Source: Trichuris trichiura
Taxonomy: Eukaryota; Nematoda; Enoplea; Trichinellida; Trichuridae
NCBI GenBank assembly: GCA_037903355.1
Contig: JBAJFE010000026.1
Coordinates: 5,890,001 to 5,954,000 of the forward strand
Reading direction: 5' to 3'
Length of the DNA: 64,000 nucleotides
Shown: positions 1 through 38,502 of the stretch, piece by piece
Layout of the letters: each line of letters begins with the position of its first letter
Numbering within the stretch: the first letter of the stretch is position 1
The notes under the pieces: generated by a model
What the model was told of the DNA's origin: nothing
Database searches by the model: none
What the model saw: the letters and a program-made list of their open reading frames with translations, nothing else
Position numbers and translations under genes: made by a program

Positions 1-90
1 AGTTCCGCGGGTTAAACGTTTGGAAATAAACGTTTTTTAACTAACGAACGGGTAGCAAAGCCGCAAAAAAATTTTTATTCTGAAGGAACT
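1..90. repeat. Fragment related to the AAACGTTTATT-type palindromic repeat
   Basis: The first bases contain two inverted copies of an AAACGTTT/AACGTTTT word close to the one found at the outer ends of the palindromes at 329-613 and 56541-56994. The window starts inside it, so its left limit is unknown. Nothing else is visible up to position 328. Confidence 0.3.
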
Positions 91-328
91 AATAATAGAA
101 AATATTTCTTTCATTTGAGATTACAGCAGTTTATAAGGAAAACAGTTTTTATGTTCACTGCTCAACCGAGGTTACAAGCAAAAGCTTTTTGTAATAATCA
201 TTCCATGTAGTAAAAGGAACAAACCAAAAGGATGACCAATGCGAACATTCTTTCCAGCTACGAATTGCTAATTCTTTGCTCCTTTCTTTTTTCTCTCCTT
301 CGTAACGGGTTTTTAATTTTCTTTTTGA

Positions 329-613
329 AAATTTTTTTTACAGTTTCAACCCGTTTCGTTTCCACATAACGTTTATTTCTGTCATAAACGTTCTTCACGG
401 AGCTTTCGGGTCCCACCTGGACCAGTCTTCAGCGTGAAATAATGTCCGCCGTCGGGCCACTCTCCCTGGTCGGAAGCCTTTCTATCCGACCAACTTCAGC
501 TATCTTTCACGTTGAACACGAGTCCAGGTGGGACCCGAAAGCTTCGTGAAGAACGTTTATGACAGAAATAAACGTTATGTGAAAACGAAATGAGTTAAAA
601 CCGTAAAAAAATT
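329..613. mobile_element. Palindromic Penelope-type pLTR pair (AAACGTTTATT subfamily)
   Basis: Two ~105 bp arms (about 329-438 and 497-613) are inverted copies of one another, from TTTTTTTACNGTT at the outside to the hammerhead-like GACCCGAAAGCT word at the inside. The loop is about 60 bp. The left arm, read on minus, keeps CTGAAGA and GACCCGAAAGCTCC. The right arm has lost the CTGAAGA box (it reads TTGAACA). Same subfamily as 56541-56994. No conserved start peptide is recognisable at either end. Confidence 0.7.
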
Positions 614-1806
614 CCTTACTCTTTTCATTTTAGAAGATCGTCTGCAGTTTAGAGATAACAGTCTGACACACTGCTGAATAAACCAGCAGACGAGAGAAGC
701 GGATAAGTTCACAGCGAAAGTGAACTTAATTTCCAGGTATACTGTGCTTCCTTGGTTCCTTTGAGCATAAAGTGGCCCCCTTTTCCATAAACGTTAACCG
801 TTGCTATGAATGTTGTTCTTTGTCCTGACCCTATCCAATGCTCACGTTTTACAGTAACTCCAGTGCAGGTCATTCTCTCTTTCCAGTCTAGACGCAGCGG
901 TGAAAGGCAAATTATGTTAGCTGTCATTGGAAATTCCGGAAATTGCGGGCGGCACGCATTTTCTCCATCTTAAATCGAACCAGTCACGCTCTACAACAAA
1001 AACGAGGGCTTTTATGCGACATCCATTGCGTTTGCGCCAAGAGTATCTCCTCATAGCTTTACTTCCAATGAGGTTCCTATTTAAATTAGTGCGGTGAACG
1101 ACTTAGGTAATAAGCCTCTTATTACCGCGAGGTAAAATCTGTTATGAGCATACTGATTTCCGTAATAAATAAAATAAAGCGAAAAAATACTATACGTCAA
1201 TAAAATGAATAAAGCAAAAACAGGCCAGCGTGCTGGTCATACTTCGAACGCAACTGCACGGCCCATTTTAAGGCGGAGAAACAAACTACGTAATAGTGTG
1301 TGAAAGAATTTAAGCGGTCTCGTGATGTATGGACTAAAAAACTATACATATACATACGTATCTTTATGAGTTAAATAGTGCGAATTGAAAAAGAAAAGGT
1401 AGCAACAACAACAGCTCGACACTGTGCAAAAAATTTCGACTGGCAGCTAACAGGTTTTCTGATAGTTGTAGAGCAGCGCGCTCTTTTATTGCAAAGTACT
1501 TCGATAGCCCAACATTAGTATAACCTTTTCTTACAGGTAATATTAGTATTTGGAAAATTCCAAGCTTTTAAACGTGAGAATTATTAATTATCGAACAAAC
1601 AAAGCGTTGTTGTAGCAAATCACGAGCACCACTTTCATACAGCTACCTGAAGTTTTTTTTAGCCGAGAAAATGAGTAGCCAATGGCTAACAAATAATTTA
1701 CAGCAATTAAAGCACTCATCATTTTAAGAAACGTTCATTTTCACAATAACTGCAGGTTATTTCTCCTCACACCGTAAAAGGCAAAATTGAAGGGTTTCCA
1801 TCGTTT
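614..1806. other. No gene recognised
   Basis: AT-rich sequence 3' of the GBA2 stop codon. The short open frames here (for example 709-927 minus) have no recognisable protein similarity or splice context. Confidence 0.4.
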
Positions 1807-14130
<12,324 letters not shown>

Positions 14131-14356
14131 ATGGATCATTGGAGAAATCTCTCCGTACGTTTCGGAACTGCTCGTGTTCCGAAACGTACGGTATTCGATT
14201 TGTTCTGTAATTTCTCTAACAATTTGCTCATCCATCCGTTGGTAGGGCATTTTGAAGTTTACTTACAGATACACCCAACAGGCCAAACCCGTGAATCTGA
14301 AGATCTACTATGAAACTATTCAAGCCTGTTAAAAGACATCCTGTTTTTCGAAACAT
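14131..14356 (+). mobile_element. PLE pLTR with truncated inverted arm
   Basis: GAAATCTCTCCGTACGTTTC is followed by a stem-loop GGAAC...GTTCC, GAAACGTACGG, then GCTCATCCATCCGTTGGTAG and, at 14310, ATG of a peptide MK-x2-KPVKRHPVFRN. The centre of symmetry lies in the stem II loop, so the CTGANGA box is absent. Same subfamily as 32884-33090. Confidence 0.75.
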
Positions 14357-28494
<14,138 letters not shown>

Positions 28495-29409
28495 ATGGGC
28501 CAGGAGCAAAGCAGCAATAGCTCGAATACGTCGGACTCTTCTTTCCGCTTTTGGCCACGAAGAGGCCGAGGTAAACCTGATTTTTACATTCCGTATTTGT
28601 TCTTCGTCCTGCTTGCCCGTTAAGTTCAGTTGGGCGTGCTATGCTAACGTTATGGCATTTGACGTCTGGTTGGAAAATTGTTTTGTGTTAGACAGTGGTC
28701 GTAGTGAACCGAAGTCATGTTCAAACTATGTTGTTGTCGTCAATCCGGGCAACAGGAATGACCAAGTTGACATTCCCGAGCTGGCCAAACTAAAAGTAAC
28801 GTTTAGCTCGTTGAAACTGTTGTTTCCATGCGGACATTGTAGGAAATTCCAATATTTTATCCAATCCTGCGCAGTAATTTAAATATACCTGGCTTGACAA
28901 ATCCGCCGGATATAAGGACAAAGCTCAGCCCTTTCGCTATATATGCAATTCTGCAAAAGCTCCAAAACCGGTTGTGGGTTAATGCAGAACGCGTCTCTTC
29001 GGAACAGAGAAAATTGTCTGCTGAAACTAAAAAGGTATTTAATATTCCTGGTAATTGCAGTTTGTTGATCCGTTTCGCCTATTGATATTATCTTCAGATT
29101 GATTCTGTTATTGTTGGATTGAAAGCGTATCCTCATGAACGGTGCAATCAGTTATTGCACTTAAAAGGCGAGCTGTTGCGCATCGATTCGTTGTATCTGC
29201 AGATTAGTAGCATTAGCGAAATGCTTCGAGAAGCTGCGTCTTTGGCGAAAAGCTTGAATAGCCGACTTCCGAAAAGTGACCGTCTTCCCGAGCTTGTATT
29301 TAATGACGATATGTCTGGCCTTTCTCAGCCGGTCGAAGAACAGAGAGTTGTTGATCTTGGTGTACTTCAAGATTTCAGCAAACTGACCACTATGATTCCG
29401 CGAATGTGA
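28495..29409 (+). CDS. BORCS5: BORC complex subunit 5 (myrlysin) homologue
   Basis: Subunit of BORC, which recruits ARL8 to lysosomes and couples them to kinesin. Exons 28495-28570, 28692-28795, 28843-29034 and 29098-29409 join in phase to give 227 residues (human 196). The N-terminus MGQEQSS has the N-myristoylation Gly2 and matches the vertebrate MGSEQSS. Then YVVVVNPG (human IVVVAQG), KLKEIPIFYPIL (human KLQEIPTFQPLL), a middle helix, and the C-terminal coiled region ISSISEMLREAASLAKSLN followed by SRLPKSDRLPE (human SMLPEGERLE). The third exon depends on choosing the acceptor at 28842, which restores the EIP motif; the intron before it is 47 nt. A C-terminal tail of ~25 residues is extra. 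Confidence 0.85.
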
Positions 29410-30016
29410 TTCCTTGTTTGTGCAGGATATGTTTATTCCAATAGTTACCTTGCTGTTTATTAAAATTAATTCTCCAGGCATAGTAATCGAAACACGCTCA
29501 ACAATTGCTGCACTTTAAAAGCAGATCATTTGATCAACTTTGGGGGGAATCAAGCCGCCACTTCGATTGTAAAACAGTCAATGGCTGTTACTAAGAATTC
29601 TCCACTGCTACTGCTCAGTAATTTTGATTATTAGCATTATTATGCCCTTTGAGTTGAGTACGAAAATTTTATTTGCGCAATCTCTGCCGTAGGCAGTGTT
29701 TTGTTTGTTAGCATGAGGGAAGGTTTGATTGCCTATATTCGTGTTGCAAGTCTACATGCTCGGCACTGAAAGTTTTGTTAAGGCTTTATTGATAGCAACG
29801 CATGCCTAACGACAAAGCACGGGATTTCGTCGAGAACGAGCGAGCTGACGTAACAGACAGAAGAGCTGACCTATGACCTAAAAGAGACCTAAGCTGTAAC
29901 CCAACGTGCACTCATTTTTCATTTCGTCTGCAGACTCGTAGAACTGTCTTCTAGCAACTTCGTCAAACATTTTGACAATAATAGATGCGATAGGGATTGT
30001 TGCCTGCTTTTATTAA
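29410..30016. other. No gene recognised
   Basis: AT-rich sequence downstream of BORCS5 with no supported feature. Confidence 0.4.
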
Positions 30017-30018
30017 TA

Positions 30019-30115
30019 CAGTCGGCGCTCGTTATCCGCGGTTAATTCGTCCAACATTTTCAACGTTTTATCGCGTTAAGCTGAATCCGCTTTATATAGG
30101 ATACCCTATGAAAAA
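30019..30115. mobile_element. Left end of a second Tigger element
   Basis: CAGTCGGCGCTCGTTATCCG preceded by TA, then sequence through GGATACCCTATGAAA, parallels 6262-6355 of the intact Tigger copy. It stops where PLE pLTR sequence begins (about 30112). No right end was found. Confidence 0.75.
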
Positions 30116-30293
30116 CTCTACTTCATACGGTATATATTCTTGCCCGTTGATGGGTTCTGAAATTAAACCGAAGCAAATGCCCTACCAACGGATGGATGAG
30201 CAATTATTAAGGAAAAATACAGAACAAGTACTTAAACAGTTCGGAGCTTTCGGGACTAACCTTGTCCCGTCGTCAGCGATGGTGGTAATGGTA
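30112..30293 (-). mobile_element. PLE pLTR, one arm of the 3900-4280 palindrome
   Basis: TACTTCATACGGTATATATT through the hammerhead and the loop GCGATGGTGGTAATGG is nearly identical to 3907-4079. The opposite arm is missing. The hammerhead on minus (30241-30278; CTGACGA, GGGAC/GTCCC, GAAA) looks intact. It abuts the Tigger fragment. Confidence 0.8.
30241..30278 (-). ncRNA. Hammerhead ribozyme-like motif
   Basis: Same sequence as 4029-4066 with all core bases kept: CTGACGA, stem II GGGAC/GTCCC, GAAA, GC, T-C. Confidence 0.6.
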
Positions 30294-31780
30294 CTTTTAC
30301 TCCGTTGTTAAGGTATTTATAGGTACTGAGGGGGCGCCAGTCGGTATGGAACAACATCCCGTTTTACTGATAACAGATATCCATATCGAGCTGACCTCCA
30401 CCCCTTTGTCACGGTTAATGGACATGTTATTGCGAATGAACAGGGACTCCTTTATTTGCCTAAGGCGAAAATGGCTCTCGTGGCAAATGATGGACGGGTG
30501 CAGATCACGTGAACTTTGAGAGGAATGCTCAGCAACCGCGGACGTGTTCTTCGCTTTTTCCATGGCTTGTAAAGGGGGCACGGTTCTAGGGCGTACTGAA
30601 CTGGGCAGACAAACTAAACTACAGGCGAATAAGTAGACTAAAATTCACATAACCTTAAATAATTAAGAAAAACGTAGGTGAAACAATTGGTACAAGCACA
30701 CGCATTTTAAAATGCTAAAATCACTAAAACTGCGCTAAGATTTTAAGCGAGGATGAAAATTACAACAAAGTATAAACTACAGTTTTGGCCTACTCACTTA
30801 TGCACAACTATGCACCCAAATTATCAAACAATACTTGATTACTGGCAGCCTACTGTAATATGCTGTTTTCAACCTGTAGTAGTATTCTGTTGTCACTAAA
30901 ATTTGAAAGTAACCCAGAGAGGAACGGCACCCATACAGTGCATCTTGAACGTGACGTTAGCATGTGCCTTTTTGGAAATATTATTAATCAAATGAAATGT
31001 GAGTAATCTCTAACGATCATCGTCGGGAAGTAAGCGTTCGCTTCGTCTTAGTATGAGAATGTTGGGAAACTGACAAACCACTTTCTCATGTTATGCTATA
31101 GCAGAACGATGGGTTGTCGAAGAGCAACAATTTCCTCGCTCCTATAGCATTAAAAATGCACCACAAAAAAGCGGCATGAATGCCAAAACACAGTAACTGT
31201 CGATGTAGGTTAAAGCTTCTCAAGGTCAGGGGTGCGACGGTCTCATTTCAGAAGTCTGAGTTCACTATAGATCCGCTTGAGCCTAAAATTGGCCCCGTAA
31301 ATGATATGATCTTCCTGAAATCGCTGCTTTAGGTAATCAGGCTTCTGAAAAGTACTTGCGGAGATCAGTTGCGTCATGAGCAGCAGAAAACAGCTAGCAA
31401 AATAAATAATATGAGACGAACAAAAAAGCCTTTATTAATTAAAAAACACGCAAAGCGCACCGCGGAGCGTCATGATATATTACGAATTATTCCACAGACT
31501 CATCCATTTAAATAATTAAAATGTCAAATTATCTACTCTGAAGAGATGCCAAAGCACATTTCTGTAAAATAAATAACTTGTTGTTCATAAAGTAAAAAAC
31601 TATTCTACGAATCCTTGATGAAGAGAGATTTCAAATTCGTGCACCACAAGTTAGATAATGAGGAACAACACCACCATCTTCAGTCTGTAATTCCAGAAGA
31701 ATTTAACCGCAACACTGACATGGAAGCATTGACGAGCTCATGATCGAATGCATAAACCCTTGCTGGCTGGTGCAACGGCG
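30294..31780. other. No gene recognised
   Basis: No exon, RNA gene or repeat could be supported between the PLE fragment and the SLC38-like pseudogene. Confidence 0.4.
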
Positions 31781-31789
31781 TGGATAATG

Positions 31790-32430
31790 GCTGTGACTGT
31801 AAATTTCCTGTAAGGTATCCACAGGCTGCTCTGCTCTAGTTCAACAGCCACTGCTACAGAAACGAGCATTACTGCCAATTGACAAATGAGATACACCTAA
31901 AATATGGATTTAAAAAATGCTTATAAATGGCGAAATCAACTGCACTTACTCGAGCTAGAGTGTGCTTAAACGATTTCTGTGAATTATCGCGATCGCAAAA
32001 GTATACCAGAGCAGGATAAATGAAGCCAAAGCTGATCTAACGATAGAAGCGCAAATAGAAAGGGAGAAATTCACTGCAAGTACAACAATAATGAGCTGAA
32101 CGTAACAATCTAATATTAACATCTACCATTTATGTAGATCACAAACAGCATCATAAAAATCATTGTACTTAAAAACGCTTTGGTCAACCTGCGTAACCGA
32201 CTGGTGGAATGTGGGAACGCAATAGTCTGAAAATAATAAACAGTTACTATTAATACAAAATAAAGGAATGAACAGATAAACATAGTTGCTTAAATGAGGA
32301 ATGTCACATTTACCTGCAGTGCCAAAGCTCTCAGTGGACTCAGCCGACGTAGAAACATCACATGCTGATAGCTGACAATCAACAGATCAAAAATGCAACT
32401 GAATTAACAAAATATCTTTCAGCAGTTTCT
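31790..32430 (-). pseudogene. Decayed duplicate of the SLC38-type transporter
   Basis: Four pieces align in order with the last exons of the intact gene at 34.0-35.8 kb: 32314-32420 (stops in every frame), 32127-32226 (ends AAATG|GTAGATG like the intact AAACG|GTAGACG), 31950-32073, where VNFSLSICASIV must shift frame by one base to reach FIYPALVYFC (intact GYILPALVYLC), and ~31790-31896 with LAVMLVSVAVAVELE (intact LSMMLVSTIVVFELE). Splice sites are still recognisable. The pairing also confirms the 54-nt intron 34256-34309 of the intact gene. Confidence 0.75.
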
Positions 32431-32808
32431 GAAAAAAAACAAAGCAGAAACTTGACGGTCAGTTTTGACCAGTGAAATAGCCAATGAATTCAATCGAAGG
32501 CGAATCGTCATCAGTTCATTAATTTAAAGTGTGTGCAGGTGCATTACATTTTTGAAAATTGAAAAGCGGGTACAGTGTCGGAGAAATAAACTGAATTTTA
32601 ACTACAATCTTGTCTGCCATCGTCGAAGGAAAAATCAACTTGGCGCAGACTCGAATTTTGAGGCAGACAAAAGGGCGCATGCCAGTTGGGTCAATGAACA
32701 TTTTAGGGTAACCCAGCTTGTCCTCTCTGTATATCTATGGGAGACCTTATACTGTGCAGCTAAGCATTATGAGCCTCATTTGCTGTTTAAACAATAGCTA
32801 CGTAAACA

Positions 32809-32812
<4 letters not shown>

Positions 32813-32848
<36 letters not shown>
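32813..32848. repeat. (TA)n microsatellite
   Basis: About 18 TA units just upstream of a PLE pLTR. Confidence 0.9.
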
Positions 32849-32853
<5 letters not shown>

Positions 32854-32883
32854 ATAAGCCTAAGCGCCGTATAACTCCCCAAC

Positions 32884-32925
32884 ACTGCTGACGACGGAAC
32901 GAGAGCAGTTCCCAAACGTACGGTA
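32884..32925 (+). ncRNA. Hammerhead-like motif with G12 changed
   Basis: CTGACGA, stem II GGAAC/GTTCC with a 7-nt loop, then CAAA in place of GAAA. The loss of G12 predicts a non-cleaving copy. Confidence 0.5.
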
Positions 32926-33090
32926 TTCGATTTGTTCTGTAATTTCTCTAACAATTTGCTCATCCATTCGTTGGCAGGGCACTTTGCAGTTTACTTACAG
33001 ATACATCCAACAGGCCAAACCCGTGAATCAGAAGATCAAATATGAAACAACCCAAGCCTGTTAAAAGACATCCTGTCTTTAGAAATACAC
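32884..33090 (+). mobile_element. Single PLE pLTR with start peptide
   Basis: A hammerhead-like motif is followed by AAACGTACGG, GCTCATCCATTCGTTGGCAG and, at 33042, ATG of MK-x3-PVKRHPVFRN. Same subfamily as 14131-14356. No inverted arm is seen on the left, where the (TA)n run is. Confidence 0.78.
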
Positions 33091-33099
33091 GACTACGTC

Positions 33100-34003
33100 A
33101 AAATCCGAAACATTTTAGAATAAGGCATGAAGTAATCAGAGTCAAGGTCAACTTTCAAGGCAGAACGCCATTTGATGCTCCTATCAAACCTGATTTTTCG
33201 TCCTCTAACAAGATAAGAGCAACTAACGTCACCACAAAACTAAAACCAAATCTGTGAGTAAGCATCCAGTCCAGCGAATTTAATGGAGCACAGCATAGCC
33301 TCAAAGGCTCTCTACTACTTAAATTGCTATTGTTAACGGTAATATTTCATTCTGGACTTGCGAAATTATGCACGTTAATCTGAGCATTGGAAATGGCCTA
33401 TAGACTTTGATATGATTTCAATAAATTCATTTCTAATCGAACGAACAACTTTTGACAAATGCGAAGCGGGAAAGGATGCACGTCCCAGCATTGGCTCGTT
33501 GCCATGGCATAGTAAAAGGAGCATGCTAAAAATAAACAAAACTTTTGTTCGCTGATTCGTCAATGAAAAAGTTAGTCTTAACTCTTGATAACTCTGTATG
33601 AAAAAAACACAAAATCCTTACAATATCAACAATCACCGTATGCATTTGCCTTTTTTTAGAAAAGCGATTCCAAAACATTAGTTGTAAAGTCTGCTACTGG
33701 AAACAGTTGCAATGGCAGCACGCAGGAAACAACAAGGACTTTCATTCATCAAAAAATTCATAATACACTGCGCACGAAACCATACAGTACGTCGCAAACT
33801 ATTGCATAAACAGAGTAAGACGTTGGAACTACTGACTTGATTATTGGCCTATGTTGAAAAGTCACCAAACATTAATATCTCCCCACAAAGCGCCAGATTG
33901 AATTCACTATTTGACCATTGCATTAATGCACGTATCGTTAACGAAGAGTGATTCCCCTTCATTTCACTTGAACTTCAGGTAACGCCAACTGACTGACAAA
34001 GAA
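33100..34003. other. No gene recognised
   Basis: 3' flank of the SLC38-type gene; only weak short frames. Confidence 0.4.
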
Positions 34004-35795
34004 CTATAAACCATTTTCACTCGGTCTCCCTGAGAAATTTGAGCGCAATAACGAAAGAGTCGCATTAATGGCTTCATGGGCAAAGGCAAAAGTTGTAGCT
34101 GAAGTGGAGGCATCGTCCACTGCCGCGGGGGCGTTGATGGTAGTAGTGGCTGAATTGTCGTTGGAAGATATTAACATGCCGGGTTGCGGTATTTCCAGTT
34201 CAAAAACCACTATGGTCGAAACAAGCATCATTGACAACCCGTAAGTTAAACATAACTGAAAACGACGGGCACTGAAAATTTCATGAACAATGAAACCAGC
34301 TGCAAGTACCGTAGCTTCAAAACGCTTATACCAGTCTCGTGCGTCGTATGCACAAAGGTATACCAAAGCAGGCAAAATGTAGCCAATTGCTGATCCGGCA
34401 AGAGAACCGCAGAGACCAAGAATGAATTCCACTAGAAATGCCATAACATTGTACGAACGATAGATCTAGTTTTGACGTCTACCGTTTGGAGAAACAACGG
34501 CTAACAATGCGGACAGAAATACTATGGCAAAAGTCGTGACGCCCCAGCACGTCACTGGCGGCTTGGAATGCTTGCCACTGAATGGTAATGTCTCCGGGAG
34601 CGACAGAACACTCTGGAAATAACGCAAATGCAAAACAAATGAGCAGACTGCTTATGTAAGTGGTTGTCTGAAATGGAGAAGGTCAAATTTACCAGTTGTT
34701 CCAGAGCTCCCAAAACGGCCAATCGACATGGAAACAACATGAGCGGATAACTGACAGCCAAAGAGACCAGAAAAGCGAACCGAATTAGCCAAGCTGACCG
34801 ACCTTTTTCGAGGGAAAGCAAAATGTCACCCTGCACTCGGTCTTGGTAGGAGACATAACCAAAAAATGCAACCTGAAACGGATCGTAATTGATTCCCTCT
34901 TTTTGCATACGCATTCTGACTGAAGCGTACGCAAAAGTATAGGCAACAACAGACTCCCAAAGCTAGCCCAACAGCATCCAACAAAGAGGAGCCATGCCTC
35001 TGAACGTCGTCAACGACCACTGACAATTGAGGTTGCATCAAAAGTGCACCAGAGAAAATTGGCAACACAAAAAGAACGCCTTCGGGACGCCATAAAGCCA
35101 ACTGGAAAACGAAAATGTTAATAATAATAATAATAATTTCAATTTGAAGAACTTGAAAAGCAGGTACGAAAAAGTTGGCATAGCATTACCGTAATCCCAT
35201 CAGATGACTTTAATATTGGCAAGGCCGTTGCTGCTAGGTGCACCACAAGTAAGGCGTAAGCAGCGAAAGCAATAAAACTCAACTGCCCAAGAAGACGCAC
35301 GGTGGCGTATAGGCTCAATGGCAAAGCGATGACTGTTGTGAAAATGAATACTGCTACGACATAAAGGAAGGAGATTCCGTCTTTAGATCTGACGTCCCAG
35401 TGGTCGAAAATCAATGATAATGACATATTGCCAGCTACGTTAAGAAAAGCGACCATGGAGCCGAACAGAAAGCATGCGTTCAGAATTTCAATTATCAGGC
35501 ATCCAAAGGAGCCTATGGTGATGCGGGCGGAACCTTGGAAACCGAGACTCTTCGTTGTACGACAGGAGGCCGTTACAAGTCGACAAGACACTTTCGTAAC
35601 ATGGGCGCAGAAAAGAAGCACTAAAGTCCCCAAAAGAAAACCACACTGAAATGCAGTTCACGGTTAAACGCCTAATGTGATAAGGGGAAACGTTCCTGCC
35701 TTTGCGAAACAAAATGGTAACGCCAAAATGCCAACGCCAACGGCGGAGTTTGTTAGATGAAGAACCAGCGTCCAGCTGTCATCGACAACCTCCAT
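34004..35795 (-). CDS. SLC38-family (SLC38A10-like) amino acid transporter
   Basis: Multi-pass membrane carrier of the SLC38 (sodium-coupled neutral amino acid) type. Exons (minus): 35700-35795, 35190-35645, 34931-35101, 34693-34872, 34483-34612, 34310-34431, 34004-34255, giving 1407 nt, 468 residues, all in phase. Start at MEVVDDSW gives the short cytosolic N-terminus usual before TM1. Landmarks: TNSAVGVGILALPFCFAK (TM1), CGFLLGTLVLLFCAH (TM2), VAFFGYVSYQDRVQGDIL, SYPLMLFPCRLAVLGALEQL, SPNVEFILGLCGSLAG, YILPALVYL. It resembles SLC38A10 without its long C-terminal tail. The first intron (35646-35699, 54 nt) starts with GC, not GT; splicing there restores FCFAK-CGFLLG. Flanked by degenerate relatives. 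Confidence 0.85.
35118..35137. repeat. Short (AAT)n run
   Basis: Six or so AAT units in an intron of the SLC38-type gene. Confidence 0.7.
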
Positions 35796-37482
35796 AACAA
35801 CTCCAACGAATTTCACATGCAGGAAAGAGGGACCGTCAAACTCAATGTAGCGCACAGCGACCGTCTCATTAAATAGTTTTCAGGTTATTTTTGCTCAGAA
35901 GTTCACATATGCTTCCGCCGACAGTTTCGCTAGTAGAACAGTGATGCAGCATGACTAAAAGTTTATCCATCGAGAGAGCTCTTTCTAGACAATTTTATCT
36001 GAATCTAGAATTACTAAATATGTAGAGCGCAAGATTTCCAAGTGGTATGCAAGGCTGACAGCAACCTTGATCTCGATATATAAAAGAATATATGCTTTCG
36101 TAGCAGATTGAAATTAGTCTGCGTTAAAAAATAACGATAGCACTGCTGACTGCGCGGTATTTTCTTTCACCATAACATTAAGGAGATCGTAGTTGCAAGA
36201 GTAGGAAACAAGAAGGTCAAAAGGAACATTACTGACTGGAACAAAAGCGCAGCCCTTTTTTAATTGCGTGGATCAACATTTTCTGCAAAACGTGCCTGAA
36301 TTAAAAGATTGTGAATCCCTCCCCTAAAGGCTATCTTGACCATAGTTATTGTTGTACTGTATCAGTACCGTACGATTTTAACTAATAAAGGAAAGAATTT
36401 AAATTAAAAAAAAATGTTTCGCCGCGGATAGGTCTGAATAGACGGAGATAACACGTCACGCTGTTACAAAAACCTTTACGCAACGTAACTTTGGGTCCCC
36501 GTCTTATTTGGTTGTCAGCCTCCTGCGTGACACTGTGAAGGCCCATGAAAGCTACATTGATCAAAAGCTTTCATCAACTACTTAACGGGTTATTTCCGAA
36601 CTGTGTTTCCTAAGGAGTAAGGAACCAAAGTTACAGTACCACAAGTCATTGATCTAAAAACGATGCGCAGGTACACATTTAAGCAGGGAATTAGGTTCAT
36701 ATACCGCATATAATAATGGCAAACGTAGAGTTAATGAAAAGTTAAGTTGGCGTGAGAAAGACTTACTGAAGTTTCTCTGCTGCAGTGGGCTAAGTCGGTG
36801 GGCAACTGATCATGCAAATGCTATTCTGAACTAGCAGGTGTTGCCTCATTCATAGTTCATATAACTTGGGAACGTGGCATCGCTTTAGCTTTCATGCTTC
36901 CTATAAATATTTTTTTGGTTAAAGTGAAAGAATCCAGATTTTGTCCCTTAAATGCTGGTAACGGTTTTTCATTTTTCAATATTTATTATGACAAAATAGC
37001 CGTTGCACTACTAACAGTTTCTCTGTCAAGTTACGTGACTTAGGTGAACCCTATCATGACATATAGAATTTTCGGAACACATTCTCAACTGTTATCAGCT
37101 TGAGGTCGAAAACAGCATGAAGGAAAGCTAGTCTGTGTGCTGTCTTTGCGCGGTTTAACCAAGAATGCACATCGAGACATCAAGTGATGCGAGATTGGTT
37201 TGTGGTAAACAAAAGATGCAAATCTAGTGCAAGGGCAGACGATGGTAAAGAAATTTTACAGCCTTGTCTGTTCTTCCAAACATAATATGGGCCCTGTTAG
37301 CAAGAGAAGTTTTCAGGCGGTTAGAAGAAATACAGCGCACCGCCTTTGAAGCGACCGTCTTTCCAGTGGGTATTTTCGAACGATGAGCAATTGTTTGGCT
37401 GTAGCTTTTCCGTCAAGGTAAAAATAGCGTATTTAAATAAACGAAGTATCAATAACATGAACGCAGGAAGCTTTAATGCTTG
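35796..37482. other. No gene recognised
   Basis: 5' flank of the SLC38-type gene. Nothing supported on either strand. Confidence 0.4.
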
Positions 37483-37722
37483 CTAGTCATGCCTGAGTAA
37501 ACTGGCATTTAAACTGCTCACTGACGGCCTCGCTGCTAGCACGAAGCACACTCCTTCGAATGCCAGTAAAACTGAAGCTGCAAGAAATGCAATAAAGAAC
37601 GAAATGAGCACTGACTTACTTCTAGCGCCAACGTAAACTTCCTTTGTAGATATGGCATAGCTCCATTCTTTGTTCATGATAGTACGAAATGAACTTTTCA
37701 GAACTCCAAGCCAAGGAAGCAT
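37483..37722 (-). pseudogene. Possible fragment of another SLC38-like gene
   Basis: An open frame has MLPWLGVLKSSF followed by one strongly hydrophobic segment, VLISFFIAFLAASVLLAFEG. Order and spacing recall FPCRLAVLGAL ... FAIVFLSALLAVVSPN of the intact gene. The similarity is weak and by eye only. The next fragment (38687-38905) is separated from it by a PLE insertion. Confidence 0.3.
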
Positions 37723-37978
37723 ACAGCTCCCAGAACATTACTTATCCCTTCTGCAACGTCGCGGCTCCTACATTGCAGTGTAGTTCATTTTTATTTTCGT
37801 GCTGTTCTTCGCAATGAAAATGAACTAGCGGAAACGATATTTAAAATTTCATGCAATCACGAACTGAACGAGATGCAAATAGATCTGCGGCACTCTTATA
37901 AAGTCCATTTTAGTTAAAATCATTTTTGTCGAGTTTCTTTTACGGAAAGTTTGTCCCGTTGATAATATTTTTATTATT

Positions 37979-38016
37979 CCGGAGCTTTCGGGTCAAACGA
38001 GACCCGTCTTCAGCGG
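37979..38016 (-). ncRNA. Hammerhead ribozyme-like motif (left arm)
   Basis: CTGAAGA, stem II GGGTC/GACCC with loop TCGTTT, GAAA, GC, T-C; stem I CCG/CGG. All core positions are present. Confidence 0.68.
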
Positions 38017-38502
38017 TGTTAATATAAAGCAATGAAGAAACGAAAATTCACGGTGTTAAAATGATGTAATGGGTGTTGCGCGGGGATGTTTTAACTGTTT
38101 AAAGGCGAATGTTTTAAAGTAGATTTCATTGTGTCATCTTCTGTCTGTCAGCTAGCCATTTTTCTTGTTGTGGATACGTGTTGTTCTTCAGAAATTTTAT
38201 TTTAAGATTCTTCTCCGTTTGGTTGATTTTGATCCGTAGTTCTTTGTTTCCTTTTTGTGTTTAGTCAAGTGAACAGCATTTAGAGCGGGTGACAATGTTG
38301 GCCCATAGTTCGTTTATTTCTGCTCCTTGATCTCTATTGTACGTCTCGTTGTAAAAATGGCTAGCTGACAGACAGAAGATGAGGACACAAGGAAATCTAC
38401 TTTAAAACATTCGACTTTAAACAGTTAAAACATCCCCGCGCAACACCCATTACATCATTTTAACACCGTGAATTTTCGTTTCTTCATTGCTTTATATTAA
38501 CA

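Noticed and set aside
29997..30311. ORF with MDEQLLRKN-like peptide, seen again near 58 kb on both strands
   Set aside because: It repeats wherever the pLTR arm occurs, in both orientations of a palindrome, and runs antisense to the conserved 20-nt block. I read it as a by-product of DNA conservation, not a gene.
32689..32797. Short ORFs near the (TA)n run
   Set aside because: No similarity, no splice context.
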